Source of the DNA: Hymenobacter roseosalivarius DSM 11622
GTDB lineage: Bacteria > Bacteroidota > Bacteroidia > Cytophagales > Hymenobacteraceae
NCBI RefSeq assembly: GCF_900176135.1
Contig: NZ_FWWW01000074.1
Location: 1 to 56,080 of the forward strand
Direction of reading: 5' to 3'
Length of the DNA stretch: 56,080 nt
Within the stretch, counting starts at the first letter, position 1; the number at the start of each line of letters is the position of its first letter. Shown here one piece after another: positions 42,550-51,501 of the stretch. The notes beneath the pieces are model-generated. The model was not told the origin of the DNA and searched no databases. It saw only the letters and a program-made list of their open reading frames with translations. Made by a program: the position numbers and the translations under genes.

Positions 42550-44829
42550 CTACTTCGCGGCCCTGATAGTCAGTACCTCACCCGGCCGCACGTTGAAATC
42601 GGGCTTGCTATTCCATTCCATAATCTGCTTGATCGTGACGCCGTACTTGCGCGAGATGGCGTACATCGACTCGCCCGCCGCTACCGTGTGGCGTACGGGG
42701 CCAGGGGCGGCGGCTGGTGCCGGCGTACCTGCTGTTGCGGGCTTCGCCGGTGTCGTAGCTGGCCGCGGTGCCGATGGGCTGGGCGCGGGCATAGCAGTCG
42801 GCTTTGGTGTGGGTGTAGGCGTGGAGGGTGCCACGCGCAATACCTGACCTAGACTTAGGGCCGCGCTGGGGGGCAAATTATTCCACGCCGCCAGGTCAGC
42901 GGGGCGCAGACCGTAGCGCCGGGCTATACTATACAGCGACTCGCTTTTTTGCACGATATGCTGCCCAGTGACGGGCACATCCAAAACTTCGGTGGCTTCG
43001 GGAGCTGCTGGACTGGCAGGGGCAGGGCGGGGTGGAGTTGTAGTCGCGGCCGGTGTTGATGTAGCGGGTGCTGTTTTAGTCGGTGCTGTTTTGGCGGAAG
43101 CGGGCAAATCGCGGAGCACTACCTGACCAGGATTTTTTACCACGGGCTCGGTGGCACCGGCCGTGTCGGCAGCCGAAGTACGCGTCGTGTCCTGAGTCTG
43201 GTCGGGGGGCAAATTTTGGCTGGAAACCTGAATTGTGTCGGCAGCAGCTTTGGCAGGAATCTTTGCTTGCGGCTTCACTTGGCTCGTATCAGACGCGGCC
43301 GCGGTGGGCAACGTGGGGGGCAAATCCGTCTCTTCCTTAACGGCAGAAGTTACAACTGGTGCTGTCGAGGCGGCCGCAACAGTAAGGCTATCTGCTTCTG
43401 CCTCTTCTATGATGGGAGTCTGCTCGACGGGTTCGGTTGGAGCAGACCCGGCCGGGGTTTTCGCTTTTGGCGTAAGTATTCGACGCGGAGTAGCGGGCGT
43501 AGGTTGTGACGCCGTTGCTGAACCACTTGTAGGACGCTCAAAAGCAGCTAAGGCCTTGGGATTCTGGCTGTCGACGTATTCAACGGCTACTTCGCGCGGC
43601 CGCGTAAACTGGAGCCAGAGCATACGGCCCGGCCGCAGCTCTTCGTTGCGGCGCATGCGGTTTTTGGCTAAGATGGCGCGGGTCCGCATCCCATATTTCT
43701 GCCCCACGGTAGTTGCCGTCTCGCCGGGCTGGGCGACGTGGTATTGCACCGAGGACTTATCCCGCTTCTTCTGCACGAAATAAGGCTGCCCGACTACGAT
43801 GTTATCAAAGGCATACAAGTCATTGTATTGCATGAAGCGCCGCATCTTCAGATTAGCGCGCCGCGCCAGGCTTTCCTTGGTATCACCGGGCAGGGCTACG
43901 AGGGCCTGCAACCCATTGATGCGCACGAAATCCGCGTTTTCCGGGTCAATTTCGGGCGGGGTGAGGAGCTGACCGGCCGTAGCAGTGCGCTGCTGGGCCG
44001 CTAAGGCTGTGCGCTGCAACTCATCCATGATGGGCACCAGCACGGTGTAGGCTTTACCGGCCGGTACGGCGCTGCCGGGCAGCAGCCAGTGGTTGTGGCG
44101 GGCCAGCTCGGCGGGGTCGGTTTGCAGGGTCTGGGCTAAAGCTGAAAGCTGCTGGCCGGGCTGCACCGGAAACTCCTGCAGCAGCATCGGCGGTTGCGGA
44201 TTCTGGCCCACGGCGGACTCATACGCCACTTTATGCGCCAGGAAGGTGAGAATATAGGGATGCGTCTTTTCGGAAATTTCCATTTCCGTCGCGTCCACGT
44301 CGGTGGGCAGCGTGTAGGGCCTGGCTCCGCTCAGGCCCAGGTTGTAGCTAAGCAGCGTGTTGAGCCAGTTGTGAAACGTGGCGTTGTTGCGCTTGAAATA
44401 CAGCGCTGCCCCCCGCGAGGAGGCCACAATGTGCTTGCGCTCGTCCACGGTGCCATCTACCTGCACGCCCAGCTCCGTCGCCGACTCGCGCTTGAACTGC
44501 CAGTAGCCCACCGCATCATGAATGGATTGGGCTTCGCCTTGCAAGCCGCTTTCCTGCAAGGCCAGGTAGCGGAAATCCAGCGGAATACCCTCGGCCTGAA
44601 ACGTGCGGTCAATCAGCGGAAAGTAAGCGTCGGCCAGATCGACGCGGGCCTGAAACGAGGGCTGGTAGCGGCGCAGGGCATCGGCTTTTTGCTGCACCGC
44701 CCGCCGGCCGCCGTCCGTCAGGCGCAGGCGCAGACCGCCGAAAGTAAGCTCCGTGGGTACCGTTACGCTCTGGGCCCCGGCCAGCAGCGGCAGCACCCAC
44801 AACAGGAGCAGGAATATTCTTTTCTTCAT
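42550..44829 (-). CDS. lytic transglycosylase with several LysM domains (MltD-like)
   Basis: A 759-aa exported protein. The start MKKRIFLLLLWVLPLLAGAQ at 44829 gives a clean signal peptide. An SLT-type transglycosylase domain (about 65-170) has the catalytic glutamate in LALQESGLQ (Glu93). It is followed by up to four LysM modules (clearest: YHVAQPGETATTVGQKYGM, HIVQKSESLYSIARRYGL and HTVAAGESMYAISRKYGV) joined by long Pro/Thr/Ala-rich linkers. It cleaves peptidoglycan in the periplasm, and LysM anchors it there. Three copies of TTTGCCCCCC (42868, 43204, 43315) lie in its linkers. Confidence 0.9.
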   Translation of the reverse strand: MKKRIFLLLLWVLPLLAGAQSVTVPTELTFGGLRLRLTDGGRRAVQQKADALRRYQPSFQARVDLADAYFPLIDRTFQAEGIPLDFRYLALQESGLQGEAQSIHDAVGYWQFKRESATELGVQVDGTVDERKHIVASSRGAALYFKRNNATFHNWLNTLLSYNLGLSGARPYTLPTDVDATEMEISEKTHPYILTFLAHKVAYESAVGQNPQPPMLLQEFPVQPGQQLSALAQTLQTDPAELARHNHWLLPGSAVPAGKAYTVLVPIMDELQRTALAAQQRTATAGQLLTPPEIDPENADFVRINGLQALVALPGDTKESLARRANLKMRRFMQYNDLYAFDNIVVGQPYFVQKKRDKSSVQYHVAQPGETATTVGQKYGMRTRAILAKNRMRRNEELRPGRMLWLQFTRPREVAVEYVDSQNPKALAAFERPTSGSATASQPTPATPRRILTPKAKTPAGSAPTEPVEQTPIIEEAEADSLTVAAASTAPVVTSAVKEETDLPPTLPTAAASDTSQVKPQAKIPAKAAADTIQVSSQNLPPDQTQDTTRTSAADTAGATEPVVKNPGQVVLRDLPASAKTAPTKTAPATSTPAATTTPPRPAPASPAAPEATEVLDVPVTGQHIVQKSESLYSIARRYGLRPADLAAWNNLPPSAALSLGQVLRVAPSTPTPTPKPTAMPAPSPSAPRPATTPAKPATAGTPAPAAAPGPVRHTVAAGESMYAISRKYGVTIKQIMEWNSKPDFNVRPGEVLTIRAAK

Positions 44830-44954
44830 CAGATAAGCAGATAACACGATTAGTAACGCTCGGCTACGGAGTTTATCTTACAAAGAAGGTAAATCTGTGG
44901 CTAAAATATACCTTTGGCTTCTTTCAGCTGGGCTTTAGAAGCAGGGGTTAAGGC

Positions 44955-45001
44955 ACAAAAAAGCCCCCCAGCAGCCATTGTCTACCGGGGGGCTTTTTTG
45001 T
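44955..45001. terminator. terminator of the beta-barrel receptor gene
   Basis: ACAAAAAAGCCCCCC (44955-44969) and GGGGGGCTTTTTTGT (44987-45001) are perfect 15-bp arms. Confidence 0.9.
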
Positions 45002-45012
45002 TAAAAATAGGA

Positions 45013-47895
45013 CTAGCGGGGCGCGCCATCACCGCCCGGGCCGCGGCGCTCCGGCCGCTCGCCGGCGCCACCGGTGCTGCTCAGCACGCTGCCGTTGCGC
45101 AGGTTATAAGTGAACATCACCATAAAATAGCGCTGCAAAATGTCTGTGCGGGTGTCCTCAATGTAAGCTTCCGTGACGTTGCGCTGAATGCTGCGGTTCT
45201 GACCCAACATATCGAAGGCGTAGAGGCGAATTTCGCCGCGCTGCTTCTCGAATATCTTCTTGCCGATGCTGGCATTCCAGAGTGCGTATTGCTGGTTGAA
45301 GCCCACCGCCAGCCCACCGTTGTAGCGGTGCGTGAGGTCAGTTTGCAGCGTAAAGCCATTGCCCACACTCCAGTTGAAGCGGAGCTGACTGTTTTGGGTG
45401 AAGTAGTTGGTATTAAGCTGGGTACGAGCCGTATTGCGGGCCCGGCTGAAGTTGGAGTTAGAAGAAACCGTGAAATCCAGCCGCTCGCTGATATTGCTGC
45501 TCACCACCGCGCCCAGGCCCAGCGTAGGCGTTTGTGAGTAGTTCACCACATCGTTGATGAGGCCCGGAGTACGGCTATAGCCGGCCGTGGCATTCAGATT
45601 CAAGTTCGACTTGAGTAAGCCCACCGGCAACCCGTAGCTTAGTACGCCACGCATGGTATACTGCTGCCCCAGGTTAATGGGCCGCGTTAATTGCCCCCCG
45701 GCCGGTAGGCGCACCACGCCGCCGTTTAGCTCCAGATTCGTGTCCTCGGTGGCAATGAAGGTGCTGTTGGTAATGTAGTTGTCGGTGAAATTGCCGAGCA
45801 ACAACGCGAAAAATGTAGTTGACTTCTCGGGTTTCGCGGCCGAGTAGCGAATAGTGGCTGAGTGCTGGGTTTGCTGCTCCAGCGCGGGATTACCGGTTGT
45901 GAGTTGCAAGGGGTTGGCATTGTTCACTACTTCCTGTAGCTGGCCAATGGATGGCGGGGGCGTACTGGAACGGTAGAAAAAGCGCAGATTTTTTTCCCGC
46001 GAAAAGTTATAGCGCAACATAGCGTTGGGCAGGAAATTATAAAACGAGCGGTTCAGGCTGCTAGTCAGTGGAAAGTCCTGGTCGCTGCACAAATCGGCTT
46101 TCTGACCAGCTGCGCCTACCATTACCTGCAAGTCTTTCGTTTGGTGGCGGAAGCTGACGCCTACGCCCTGCGTGAGGTACGTATTGGTGAAAACGTTGCT
46201 TAAAGCCGGATTAAGCTCGGCGTATTCGCCAATATCGTCCACAAAATCGAAGGTGCGCTTGTCGGAGTTGTTGGGCGTGTAAGCCAGGGTATAGTTGAAT
46301 TGCAACTGGTCCTCCTTACTCAGCGGCTCGGTGTACTCCAGGCGGCTGCCCAGGTTCCAGCCATCCTGATTCAAGGTCGAAAACTGGTTGAGCGAATCCG
46401 TTTCGGAGAGCGTGCGCAGGTTGTTATCGCCCTGCTTTTGGTTGTAGTTGATGGTGGCATTAGCCGACATCATGCGCCCAGCCTTACCAAAGCGGTGGCG
46501 ATAGAGGAAGTCGTTGCTGGAGTTAAGACCCGTGAGCGCGGAGCGGTAGTCGCTGAGAACGTTGCTACTGCTGATGTCATCGGCGGCCGTGAAGCCATTG
46601 AGGTTGCTGTTGCCCTCGTTTTGCTGCAACGACAGGCGCGGCCGGAAAAGAATGGAATTGGCCGAATCGATCTTGTGCTCCAGGCGCAGATTGAAGCGGT
46701 GATTAATGTTACGGCTCGTCGCCAGCGAATTTTCCGAATACGTCTGGTTAGCCGCAACGTCGGATAAGGCAAATTGGCGGAACAGATTAGTGTTGGCCCG
46801 GTTCTCCGACAAATTAAAAAAGTAGCTGCCTGTTACCTGCGTTTTCTTGTTCCACACATCGGAGTAGTTCAGGCCGATGGCATGGGTGGTTGAGATGCCG
46901 CCGCTGGGACTCACCAGAAAGTCGCCGGCGTTGTTGTCGCTCCCACCGGGCCGCCCGCCGCCCCCGCCACCGGGTCGCCCACCGCCGCCCGGTCGTCCGC
47001 CGCCGCGGTTGCCACCACCGCCGGAGCTGCTGGTGACGCCTAGCAAGTCGTCGGTGGCGAAGTTTTGCTCATTTATGTTGTTCGATTGCGCGACCACCGA
47101 CAAGCGCCGGTCGCCCTCGAAGGAGTTATAGTTGCCGCTTACCCGGTAGCGCTCAGGGCCTGCGCCGGCCACAAAACGGCCAAATTGACCAGTCCGAAAC
47201 TCGGGTTTGGTAATGATGTTGATCGTTTTTTCTGTGTTGCCGTCGTTAAAACCCGAAAACTGCGACTGCTCGCTCTGGCGGTCCAGTACCTGAATTTTGT
47301 CAATCATCTCGGCCGGGATATTTTTCATCACCGCGTCGGGGTCGTCGCCGAAGAAGGGCTTGCCATCGACCAGCACGCGCTGCACATTCTCGCCCTGAGC
47401 CTGCACACGGCCATCCTGCACGGTTACGCCGGGCATTTTGGTGACGAGGTCCTGGGCGTTGGCGTCGGGGTTGGTTTTGAAAGCGCGGGCGTTGAACTCG
47501 GCCGTGTCGCCGCGCTGCACGGCGGCCGCGGCCCGGCCCGTTACTTCCACTTCGCCCAACTTTATTTGGTTAGAACCCAATAAAATGCCCCCTAGCACCA
47601 CTGGCTGATTGGCTACCGTGAGTGGCCGGCGCTGAGTCTGGTAGCTGACAAAGGAAATAGTGAGCAGATACCGCCCCGGCGCTACTTCAGTGAAGGAAAA
47701 ATTGCCCCCCGCATCAGTGGCGACGCCTTGCTTGGCCGAGTCGGGCAGGTGAATGAGCAGGACGTTGGCGCCGGGTAGCCCCGATTGGTCGGTAGCATCC
47801 AGCACGCGGCCACTCACGGGTTGGTTTTGGGCAAAAACGTTGGTCGCGGCAACGGTCAGCCAGAAGCCGAGCAGCAGGCGTAGCGCTTTTCTCAT
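45013..47895 (-). CDS. outer-membrane beta-barrel receptor (TonB-dependent type) with CarboxypepD_reg-like domain
   Basis: A 960-aa receptor starting MRKALRLLLGFWL at 47895, with signal peptide ending near VFAQ. An N-terminal carboxypeptidase-regulatory-like domain (VSGRVLDATDQSGLPGANV) precedes a plug with TKMPGVTVQDGRVQAQG and VLVDGKPFFG, and a barrel of the family found in Bacteroidetes as outer membrane protein beta-barrel 3. Unusual is a Gly/Arg/Pro-rich tract at about residues 288-318 (SSGGGGNRGGG, then RPGGGG repeats), most likely a surface loop, and a similar tail at the C-terminus. The ligand is unknown. Its upstream region contains half of a 39-bp inverted repeat. Confidence 0.85.
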   Translation of the reverse strand: MRKALRLLLGFWLTVAATNVFAQNQPVSGRVLDATDQSGLPGANVLLIHLPDSAKQGVATDAGGNFSFTEVAPGRYLLTISFVSYQTQRRPLTVANQPVVLGGILLGSNQIKLGEVEVTGRAAAAVQRGDTAEFNARAFKTNPDANAQDLVTKMPGVTVQDGRVQAQGENVQRVLVDGKPFFGDDPDAVMKNIPAEMIDKIQVLDRQSEQSQFSGFNDGNTEKTINIITKPEFRTGQFGRFVAGAGPERYRVSGNYNSFEGDRRLSVVAQSNNINEQNFATDDLLGVTSSSGGGGNRGGGRPGGGGRPGGGGGGRPGGSDNNAGDFLVSPSGGISTTHAIGLNYSDVWNKKTQVTGSYFFNLSENRANTNLFRQFALSDVAANQTYSENSLATSRNINHRFNLRLEHKIDSANSILFRPRLSLQQNEGNSNLNGFTAADDISSSNVLSDYRSALTGLNSSNDFLYRHRFGKAGRMMSANATINYNQKQGDNNLRTLSETDSLNQFSTLNQDGWNLGSRLEYTEPLSKEDQLQFNYTLAYTPNNSDKRTFDFVDDIGEYAELNPALSNVFTNTYLTQGVGVSFRHQTKDLQVMVGAAGQKADLCSDQDFPLTSSLNRSFYNFLPNAMLRYNFSREKNLRFFYRSSTPPPSIGQLQEVVNNANPLQLTTGNPALEQQTQHSATIRYSAAKPEKSTTFFALLLGNFTDNYITNSTFIATEDTNLELNGGVVRLPAGGQLTRPINLGQQYTMRGVLSYGLPVGLLKSNLNLNATAGYSRTPGLINDVVNYSQTPTLGLGAVVSSNISERLDFTVSSNSNFSRARNTARTQLNTNYFTQNSQLRFNWSVGNGFTLQTDLTHRYNGGLAVGFNQQYALWNASIGKKIFEKQRGEIRLYAFDMLGQNRSIQRNVTEAYIEDTRTDILQRYFMVMFTYNLRNGSVLSSTGGAGERPERRGPGGDGAPR

Positions 47896-47958
47896 AATCA
47901 ATAGATCAAGGGTAATGCGGGCGTAGATGCTTGGAAAGCGGGAAGGTTTAATCCGAAA

Positions 47959-48130
47959 CACGGATTTAGCGGATGAGCCGGATGTCAGGGATTTTGTGGC
48001 CGGCCCATTTTAGACTAAAAAAGCCCCCCAGAAGTGCTTGAGGCCTTTTTCTTGTCAAAGGGATAGACAGTAAGCGACAAACTATGTGTCGACAAAATCC
48101 CTGACATCCGGCTCATCCGCTAAATCCGTG
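47959..48130. repeat. 172-bp element: 39-bp perfect inverted repeats around a decayed hairpin
   Basis: Arms 47959-47997 and 48092-48130 are perfect complements of 39 bases (CACGGATTTAGCGGATGAGC... on the left, its mirror on the right). The centre holds an imperfect AAAAAAGCCCCCCAG...AGGCCTTTTT copy at 48017-48050. The right arm ends two bases from the O-methyltransferase stop codon and the left arm lies in the receptor leader. Such arms with no gene between suggest a non-autonomous mobile or REP-like element. Confidence 0.8.
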
Positions 48131-48132
48131 GT

Positions 48133-48777
48133 TCAGACCTTCCGCACCACTAGTAATCCGTCGCGCAAGGGCAGAAACACGTTTTCTACGCGCGGGTCGG
48201 CCTGGATTTTCCCGTTGAAGTCCCGGACAGCGTGGGTGTCTTTATCGGCAGGCTTTACAGCGTAGGAGGGCAGGACTTTGTCGCCCCACAATACATTGTC
48301 TATCAATAAAAAGCCCCCCGGCCGCACCTGGCGAATAACCAACTCGAAGTAGGCGTCATTGTTGATTTTGTCGGCGTCGATGAACACCAGATCCCAGTTT
48401 TCGGTGAGCGTGGGCAGCACCTGCCGGGCGTCGCCGATATGCAAATGAACACGCTCTGTAAGTCCGGCAGCGGCTACATAGCGACGTATGCGGGTTTCAA
48501 GCTCTGGGTTTTGCTCAATGGTATGCAGTTCGCCGTCGGGGGTGAGGCCTTCGGCCAGACAAAGGGCCGAGTAGCCCGTGAACGTACCGATTTCGAGGAT
48601 GCGCCGGGGCCGAATCATGTGGCTGATCATGCTCAGCAGGCGGCCCTGCAAGTGCCCCGATAGCATACGGGGAGCCAGCACCTGCACATGGGTTTCACGG
48701 TTGAGGCGGCGCAGCAGCTCCGCCTCGGGCGTAGTGTGGGCTTCGGCGTACTGGTGGCGTGCGTCGTCGGGGGTCAC
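48133..48777 (-). CDS. class I SAM-dependent O-methyltransferase
   Basis: A 214-aa enzyme of the catechol/caffeoyl-CoA type (YrrM group). The SAM loop is LEIGTFTGYSALCLA; the metal/base region is WDLVFIDADKINN and GGFLLIDNVLWGDK. It methylates a hydroxyl of a small catechol-like acceptor; the real substrate is unknown. The start codon is GTG at 48777 and overlaps the stop of the upstream DUF4184 gene (GTGA), so the two are translationally coupled. Its 3' end touches a long inverted repeat. Confidence 0.9.
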   Translation of the reverse strand: MTPDDARHQYAEAHTTPEAELLRRLNRETHVQVLAPRMLSGHLQGRLLSMISHMIRPRRILEIGTFTGYSALCLAEGLTPDGELHTIEQNPELETRIRRYVAAAGLTERVHLHIGDARQVLPTLTENWDLVFIDADKINNDAYFELVIRQVRPGGFLLIDNVLWGDKVLPSYAVKPADKDTHAVRDFNGKIQADPRVENVFLPLRDGLLVVRKV

Positions 48778-49580
48778 GAGTGGGGCTGCTTATCGACGAA
48801 TTCGTGGGCAATTTCGCGTTTCAGGGCGCGAGCGGCGCGGGCTTGCTTTGAGGGGTGAAAATAGCGCCACATCACAGCAGAAGTAAGTATCTGGGCTAAG
48901 CTAAAAGCGCTGATGCCCGTCACGATAGAGGCTACCAACAAGCTACGTCCGTAGCTCTCGTGCACAAATAAAAATAGCAGCCAGAAGATAGTTGTCAGAA
49001 CGCCGTTGAGGGTCCAGAACAAACGCTGAATTTTGCTGGTCGCCTTCACTAAGCGAGAATGCTTTGGCAGCCTCCAGACAAACCAAGCAACAGCCAGCAA
49101 GCCTACTACCGAAGAAATATATTGTAGCCACCGATACAGCGTGAACGGTCCTACCCATAGCTCTAACCCCTTGATGTTAACTGAAATAACTGTATCGCTG
49201 TGCGTAAACGCATCCCAGAACACATGCGACACGCTTCCTATAATAATCCCCAGCAGCATTCGGCTGCTCCACAGGTTGCGTAAAGACCAGGGCTTTTCGG
49301 CCAGCCAGCTTAGTCGTGCCCGAAGAAATAAGGGAAGGCAACGTACTAGCGGCCGTTTTACTAACCCATGAAATAACCCGGCTATCAATAGGCTTGTGGG
49401 TAAATTAAACCAAAGCATACCTAGCCAGGTGTGCCCGTAAGAGCCATAAGCCTGCAGGCGAAAGAAGTACTCAAAATCGGGGGCCATAGCACCCAGTACC
49501 AGCCCTGACATGGATAGCCAGCGGCGGGTTCGGAAAAGAAGTGGCAATACAATAGCCGGATGTGCAAGGGTAAAGGGCAT
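48774..49580 (-). CDS. DUF4184 family membrane protein
   Basis: A 268-aa protein with about six membrane segments. The N-terminus MPFTLAHPAIVLPL followed by LGAMAPDFEYFF is the recognisable DUF4184 opening, and SVSHVFWDAFTH adds further conserved histidine and aspartate residues. Family function is not known; the histidines and aspartates near the membrane suggest a hydrolase related to YdjM. Its stop overlaps the O-methyltransferase start by 4 bases, which indicates an operon. The codon use looks somewhat more AT-rich than its neighbours. Confidence 0.85.
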   Translation of the reverse strand: MPFTLAHPAIVLPLLFRTRRWLSMSGLVLGAMAPDFEYFFRLQAYGSYGHTWLGMLWFNLPTSLLIAGLFHGLVKRPLVRCLPLFLRARLSWLAEKPWSLRNLWSSRMLLGIIIGSVSHVFWDAFTHSDTVISVNIKGLELWVGPFTLYRWLQYISSVVGLLAVAWFVWRLPKHSRLVKATSKIQRLFWTLNGVLTTIFWLLFLFVHESYGRSLLVASIVTGISAFSLAQILTSAVMWRYFHPSKQARAARALKREIAHEFVDKQPHS

Positions 49581-49654
49581 TCTGAAGAAAAATAATTAGC
49601 TAACGAAAAGCATATTCCTGTAGAATACTTACATAATGACTGAGGAGTTGGCGG

Positions 49655-50116
49655 CTATCGGGTCGACAGAATTCTTTCCAGCTTAAATCGCCAGATGCGG
49701 AATCCCGATTTCCCCGTTTCCTGCCAGTACGCCGTGATGCGGTACAACCCATCATAACGATAGAAAAAAAGCCCCCCAGTGCCCTGAATACGGCGTACTA
49801 CCCGCACGGGCTGGTCGGTGGCTTGGCTGCGGGCTAGTTCGAGGTTGGCACCAGTCATCGTTTGATCGGCTACTTGTTGGCCCGAGGAGCTGCTGCGCCC
49901 GCCCTGGCCCGTGTACAGGATAACGTGGCCCAAGTCCACATCATCCTCATAGCATTCGGCCAATACAATGGATTCGGCGCCTAAGCCGCTTCTCGCTCCA
50001 ATGCCGGCACGGGTAGGCCGGTGTACGCCGGAAGCGCTCAGCTCCAGTCGATTCAGAAACTCGTGCCCTTCCTGAATACCGGCAATTTCTCCAAAAATGG
50101 CAGGCTGCCTGGCCAT
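49655..50116 (-). CDS. stand-alone SRA-YDG domain protein (modified-cytosine reader)
   Basis: A 153-aa protein that is nearly all SRA (SET and RING associated) domain. Hallmarks in order: FGEIAGIQEG (8-17), ASGVHRP (28-34), ESIVLAECYEDDVDLGHV (48-65), YTGQGG (68-73), PVRVVRRI (103-110), the YDG motif YRYDGLYRI (119-127), and GKSGFRIWRFKLER (135-148). Tyr56, Asp59, Tyr68 and Thr69 align with the UHRF1 residues that hold a flipped 5-methylcytosine. In bacteria this domain is usually fused to an HNH nuclease in methylation-dependent restriction; here there is no room for one (75 bases to the next gene). It starts 9 bases after the M16 peptidase stop. It may be a truncated nuclease or a true epigenetic reader. 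Confidence 0.88.
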   Translation of the reverse strand: MARQPAIFGEIAGIQEGHEFLNRLELSASGVHRPTRAGIGARSGLGAESIVLAECYEDDVDLGHVILYTGQGGRSSSSGQQVADQTMTGANLELARSQATDQPVRVVRRIQGTGGLFFYRYDGLYRITAYWQETGKSGFRIWRFKLERILSTR

Positions 50117-50125
50117 CGGTGCGCC

Positions 50126-51358
50126 TTACTCCGGCACGTATTGCAGCACGCTCAGATTGTCGTCGCGCAGCACGTCATTGGCTAGCTCACTCAGCTCGGA
50201 AGCGGTGATAGCGCGGATACGATCGAAAATCTCGGTGAGCGGCTCCACCCGGCCAATGTCGAGGGTGCTTTTGCCGAGGAGCTGCATCAGGCCGCTGTTG
50301 CTTTCCTCCGACATGGCTAGCTGGCCCATCAGCTGCTCCTTGGCCGTGTGCAGCTGCAGGGAGCCCAGGGGTTTTTCGCGCAGGGTTTTCAGCTCTTTCT
50401 GCACCAGCGCCACGGTGCGCTTCACTTGCTTTTTCTCCGTGCCGAAATAAATGCCAAACATACCCGTGTCGGTGTAGGGCGAGTAGGTGGCGTCGATGGT
50501 GTACACCAGGCCATATTTTTCGCGCACTCCTAAGTTCAGGCGCGAATTCATGCCCGGACCGCCCAGGATGTTGGTCAGCATGAAAAACGGGATGCGGCGC
50601 GGATCTTCAATGGCGTAGGCCGGGCCGCCAATCAGGCAATGCGCCTGCGTTATGGGCTTGCGCTCCAGCTGCTCCATGCGCTGATAAGACGAGAACGGCG
50701 TGCGCGGACGCTCACCCAGACGAGCGGGCAGCGGCGCCAGGTATTTCTCGGCCAAGCGCTTCACTTCCGTAAACGGTAGGTTGCTCACCGAACTAAATAC
50801 GAGCCGGTCCGTGCGAATATTATCGGCCAGGAACTGCCGGAAATCCTGCTGTTGAAAGCCCGATACGCTCTGGCGGGTGCCCAGAATGTTGTGGCCCAGG
50901 GCATGATTACCAAAAATAACGGCGTCGAAGTCGTCGATAATGGCGTCCTCGGGGGCGTCGTGGTACATGGCCATTTCCTCCAGAATCACGCCGCGCTCCT
51001 TCTCAATTTCGCGCTCCGGGAATACGGAGTGGAAGGTGAGGTCGGTGAGCAGTTCGAAGGCGCGCTCGAAGTGCGTGCTGAGCAGCGACGCGTAAAAGCA
51101 GATTTTCTCTTTCGTGGTGTAGGCGTTCAATTCGCCCCCCACGGTTTCGAGGCGGTTGAGGATATGGAAGGAGCGACGCTTTTCGGTGCCTTTAAATGCC
51201 ATGTGCTCCCAGAAGTGGGCCAGGCCTAATTGGTGCAGGCCCTCGTCGCGCGAGCCAATGTCGAGCAGGAAGCCACAATGCGCGATTTTGGTGTGTAGTA
51301 CTTGTTTGTGCAGCACGCGGATGCCGTTGGGCAGCTCGTGCAAATCGTAATCGGCCAT
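50126..51358 (-). CDS. M16 family zinc peptidase
   Basis: A 410-aa peptidase. The inverted zinc motif HFWEH (His48, Glu51, His52) is at AHFWEHMAFKG, and the third ligand is in RGVILEEMAMY near residue 127. This is a single-chain mitochondrial-processing-peptidase/PqqF-like unit in which the second half (from about 215) is the inactive-type partner domain. It degrades small peptides, in the cytoplasm or periplasm; no signal peptide was seen, so cytoplasm is more likely. The SRA-YDG gene follows after 9 bases. Confidence 0.93.
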   Translation of the reverse strand: MADYDLHELPNGIRVLHKQVLHTKIAHCGFLLDIGSRDEGLHQLGLAHFWEHMAFKGTEKRRSFHILNRLETVGGELNAYTTKEKICFYASLLSTHFERAFELLTDLTFHSVFPEREIEKERGVILEEMAMYHDAPEDAIIDDFDAVIFGNHALGHNILGTRQSVSGFQQQDFRQFLADNIRTDRLVFSSVSNLPFTEVKRLAEKYLAPLPARLGERPRTPFSSYQRMEQLERKPITQAHCLIGGPAYAIEDPRRIPFFMLTNILGGPGMNSRLNLGVREKYGLVYTIDATYSPYTDTGMFGIYFGTEKKQVKRTVALVQKELKTLREKPLGSLQLHTAKEQLMGQLAMSEESNSGLMQLLGKSTLDIGRVEPLTEIFDRIRAITASELSELANDVLRDDNLSVLQYVPE

Positions 51359-51501
51359 TTAATATGGGCTTGGAGTCGTGAAAACAGGCGGGGCAAAGGG
51401 GCTAAACGTAACCAAAATTTTGCCCCCTGACTAGTAATAACCAGCTTGTGGCTTGACTGGTTTCCTTCTGTTTTTTGAAGAATCAGAAAGGGTGCAAAGG
51501 T

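Noticed and set aside
42550..44829. Fusion of several genes because of long low-complexity linkers
   Set aside because: One open frame, LysM and transglycosylase domains often occur together in this order; linkers are normal.
48133..50116. Restriction-modification or defence island around the SRA gene
   Set aside because: The neighbours are a small-molecule O-methyltransferase, a DUF4184 protein and an M16 peptidase; no DNA methylase, nuclease or helicase was found.
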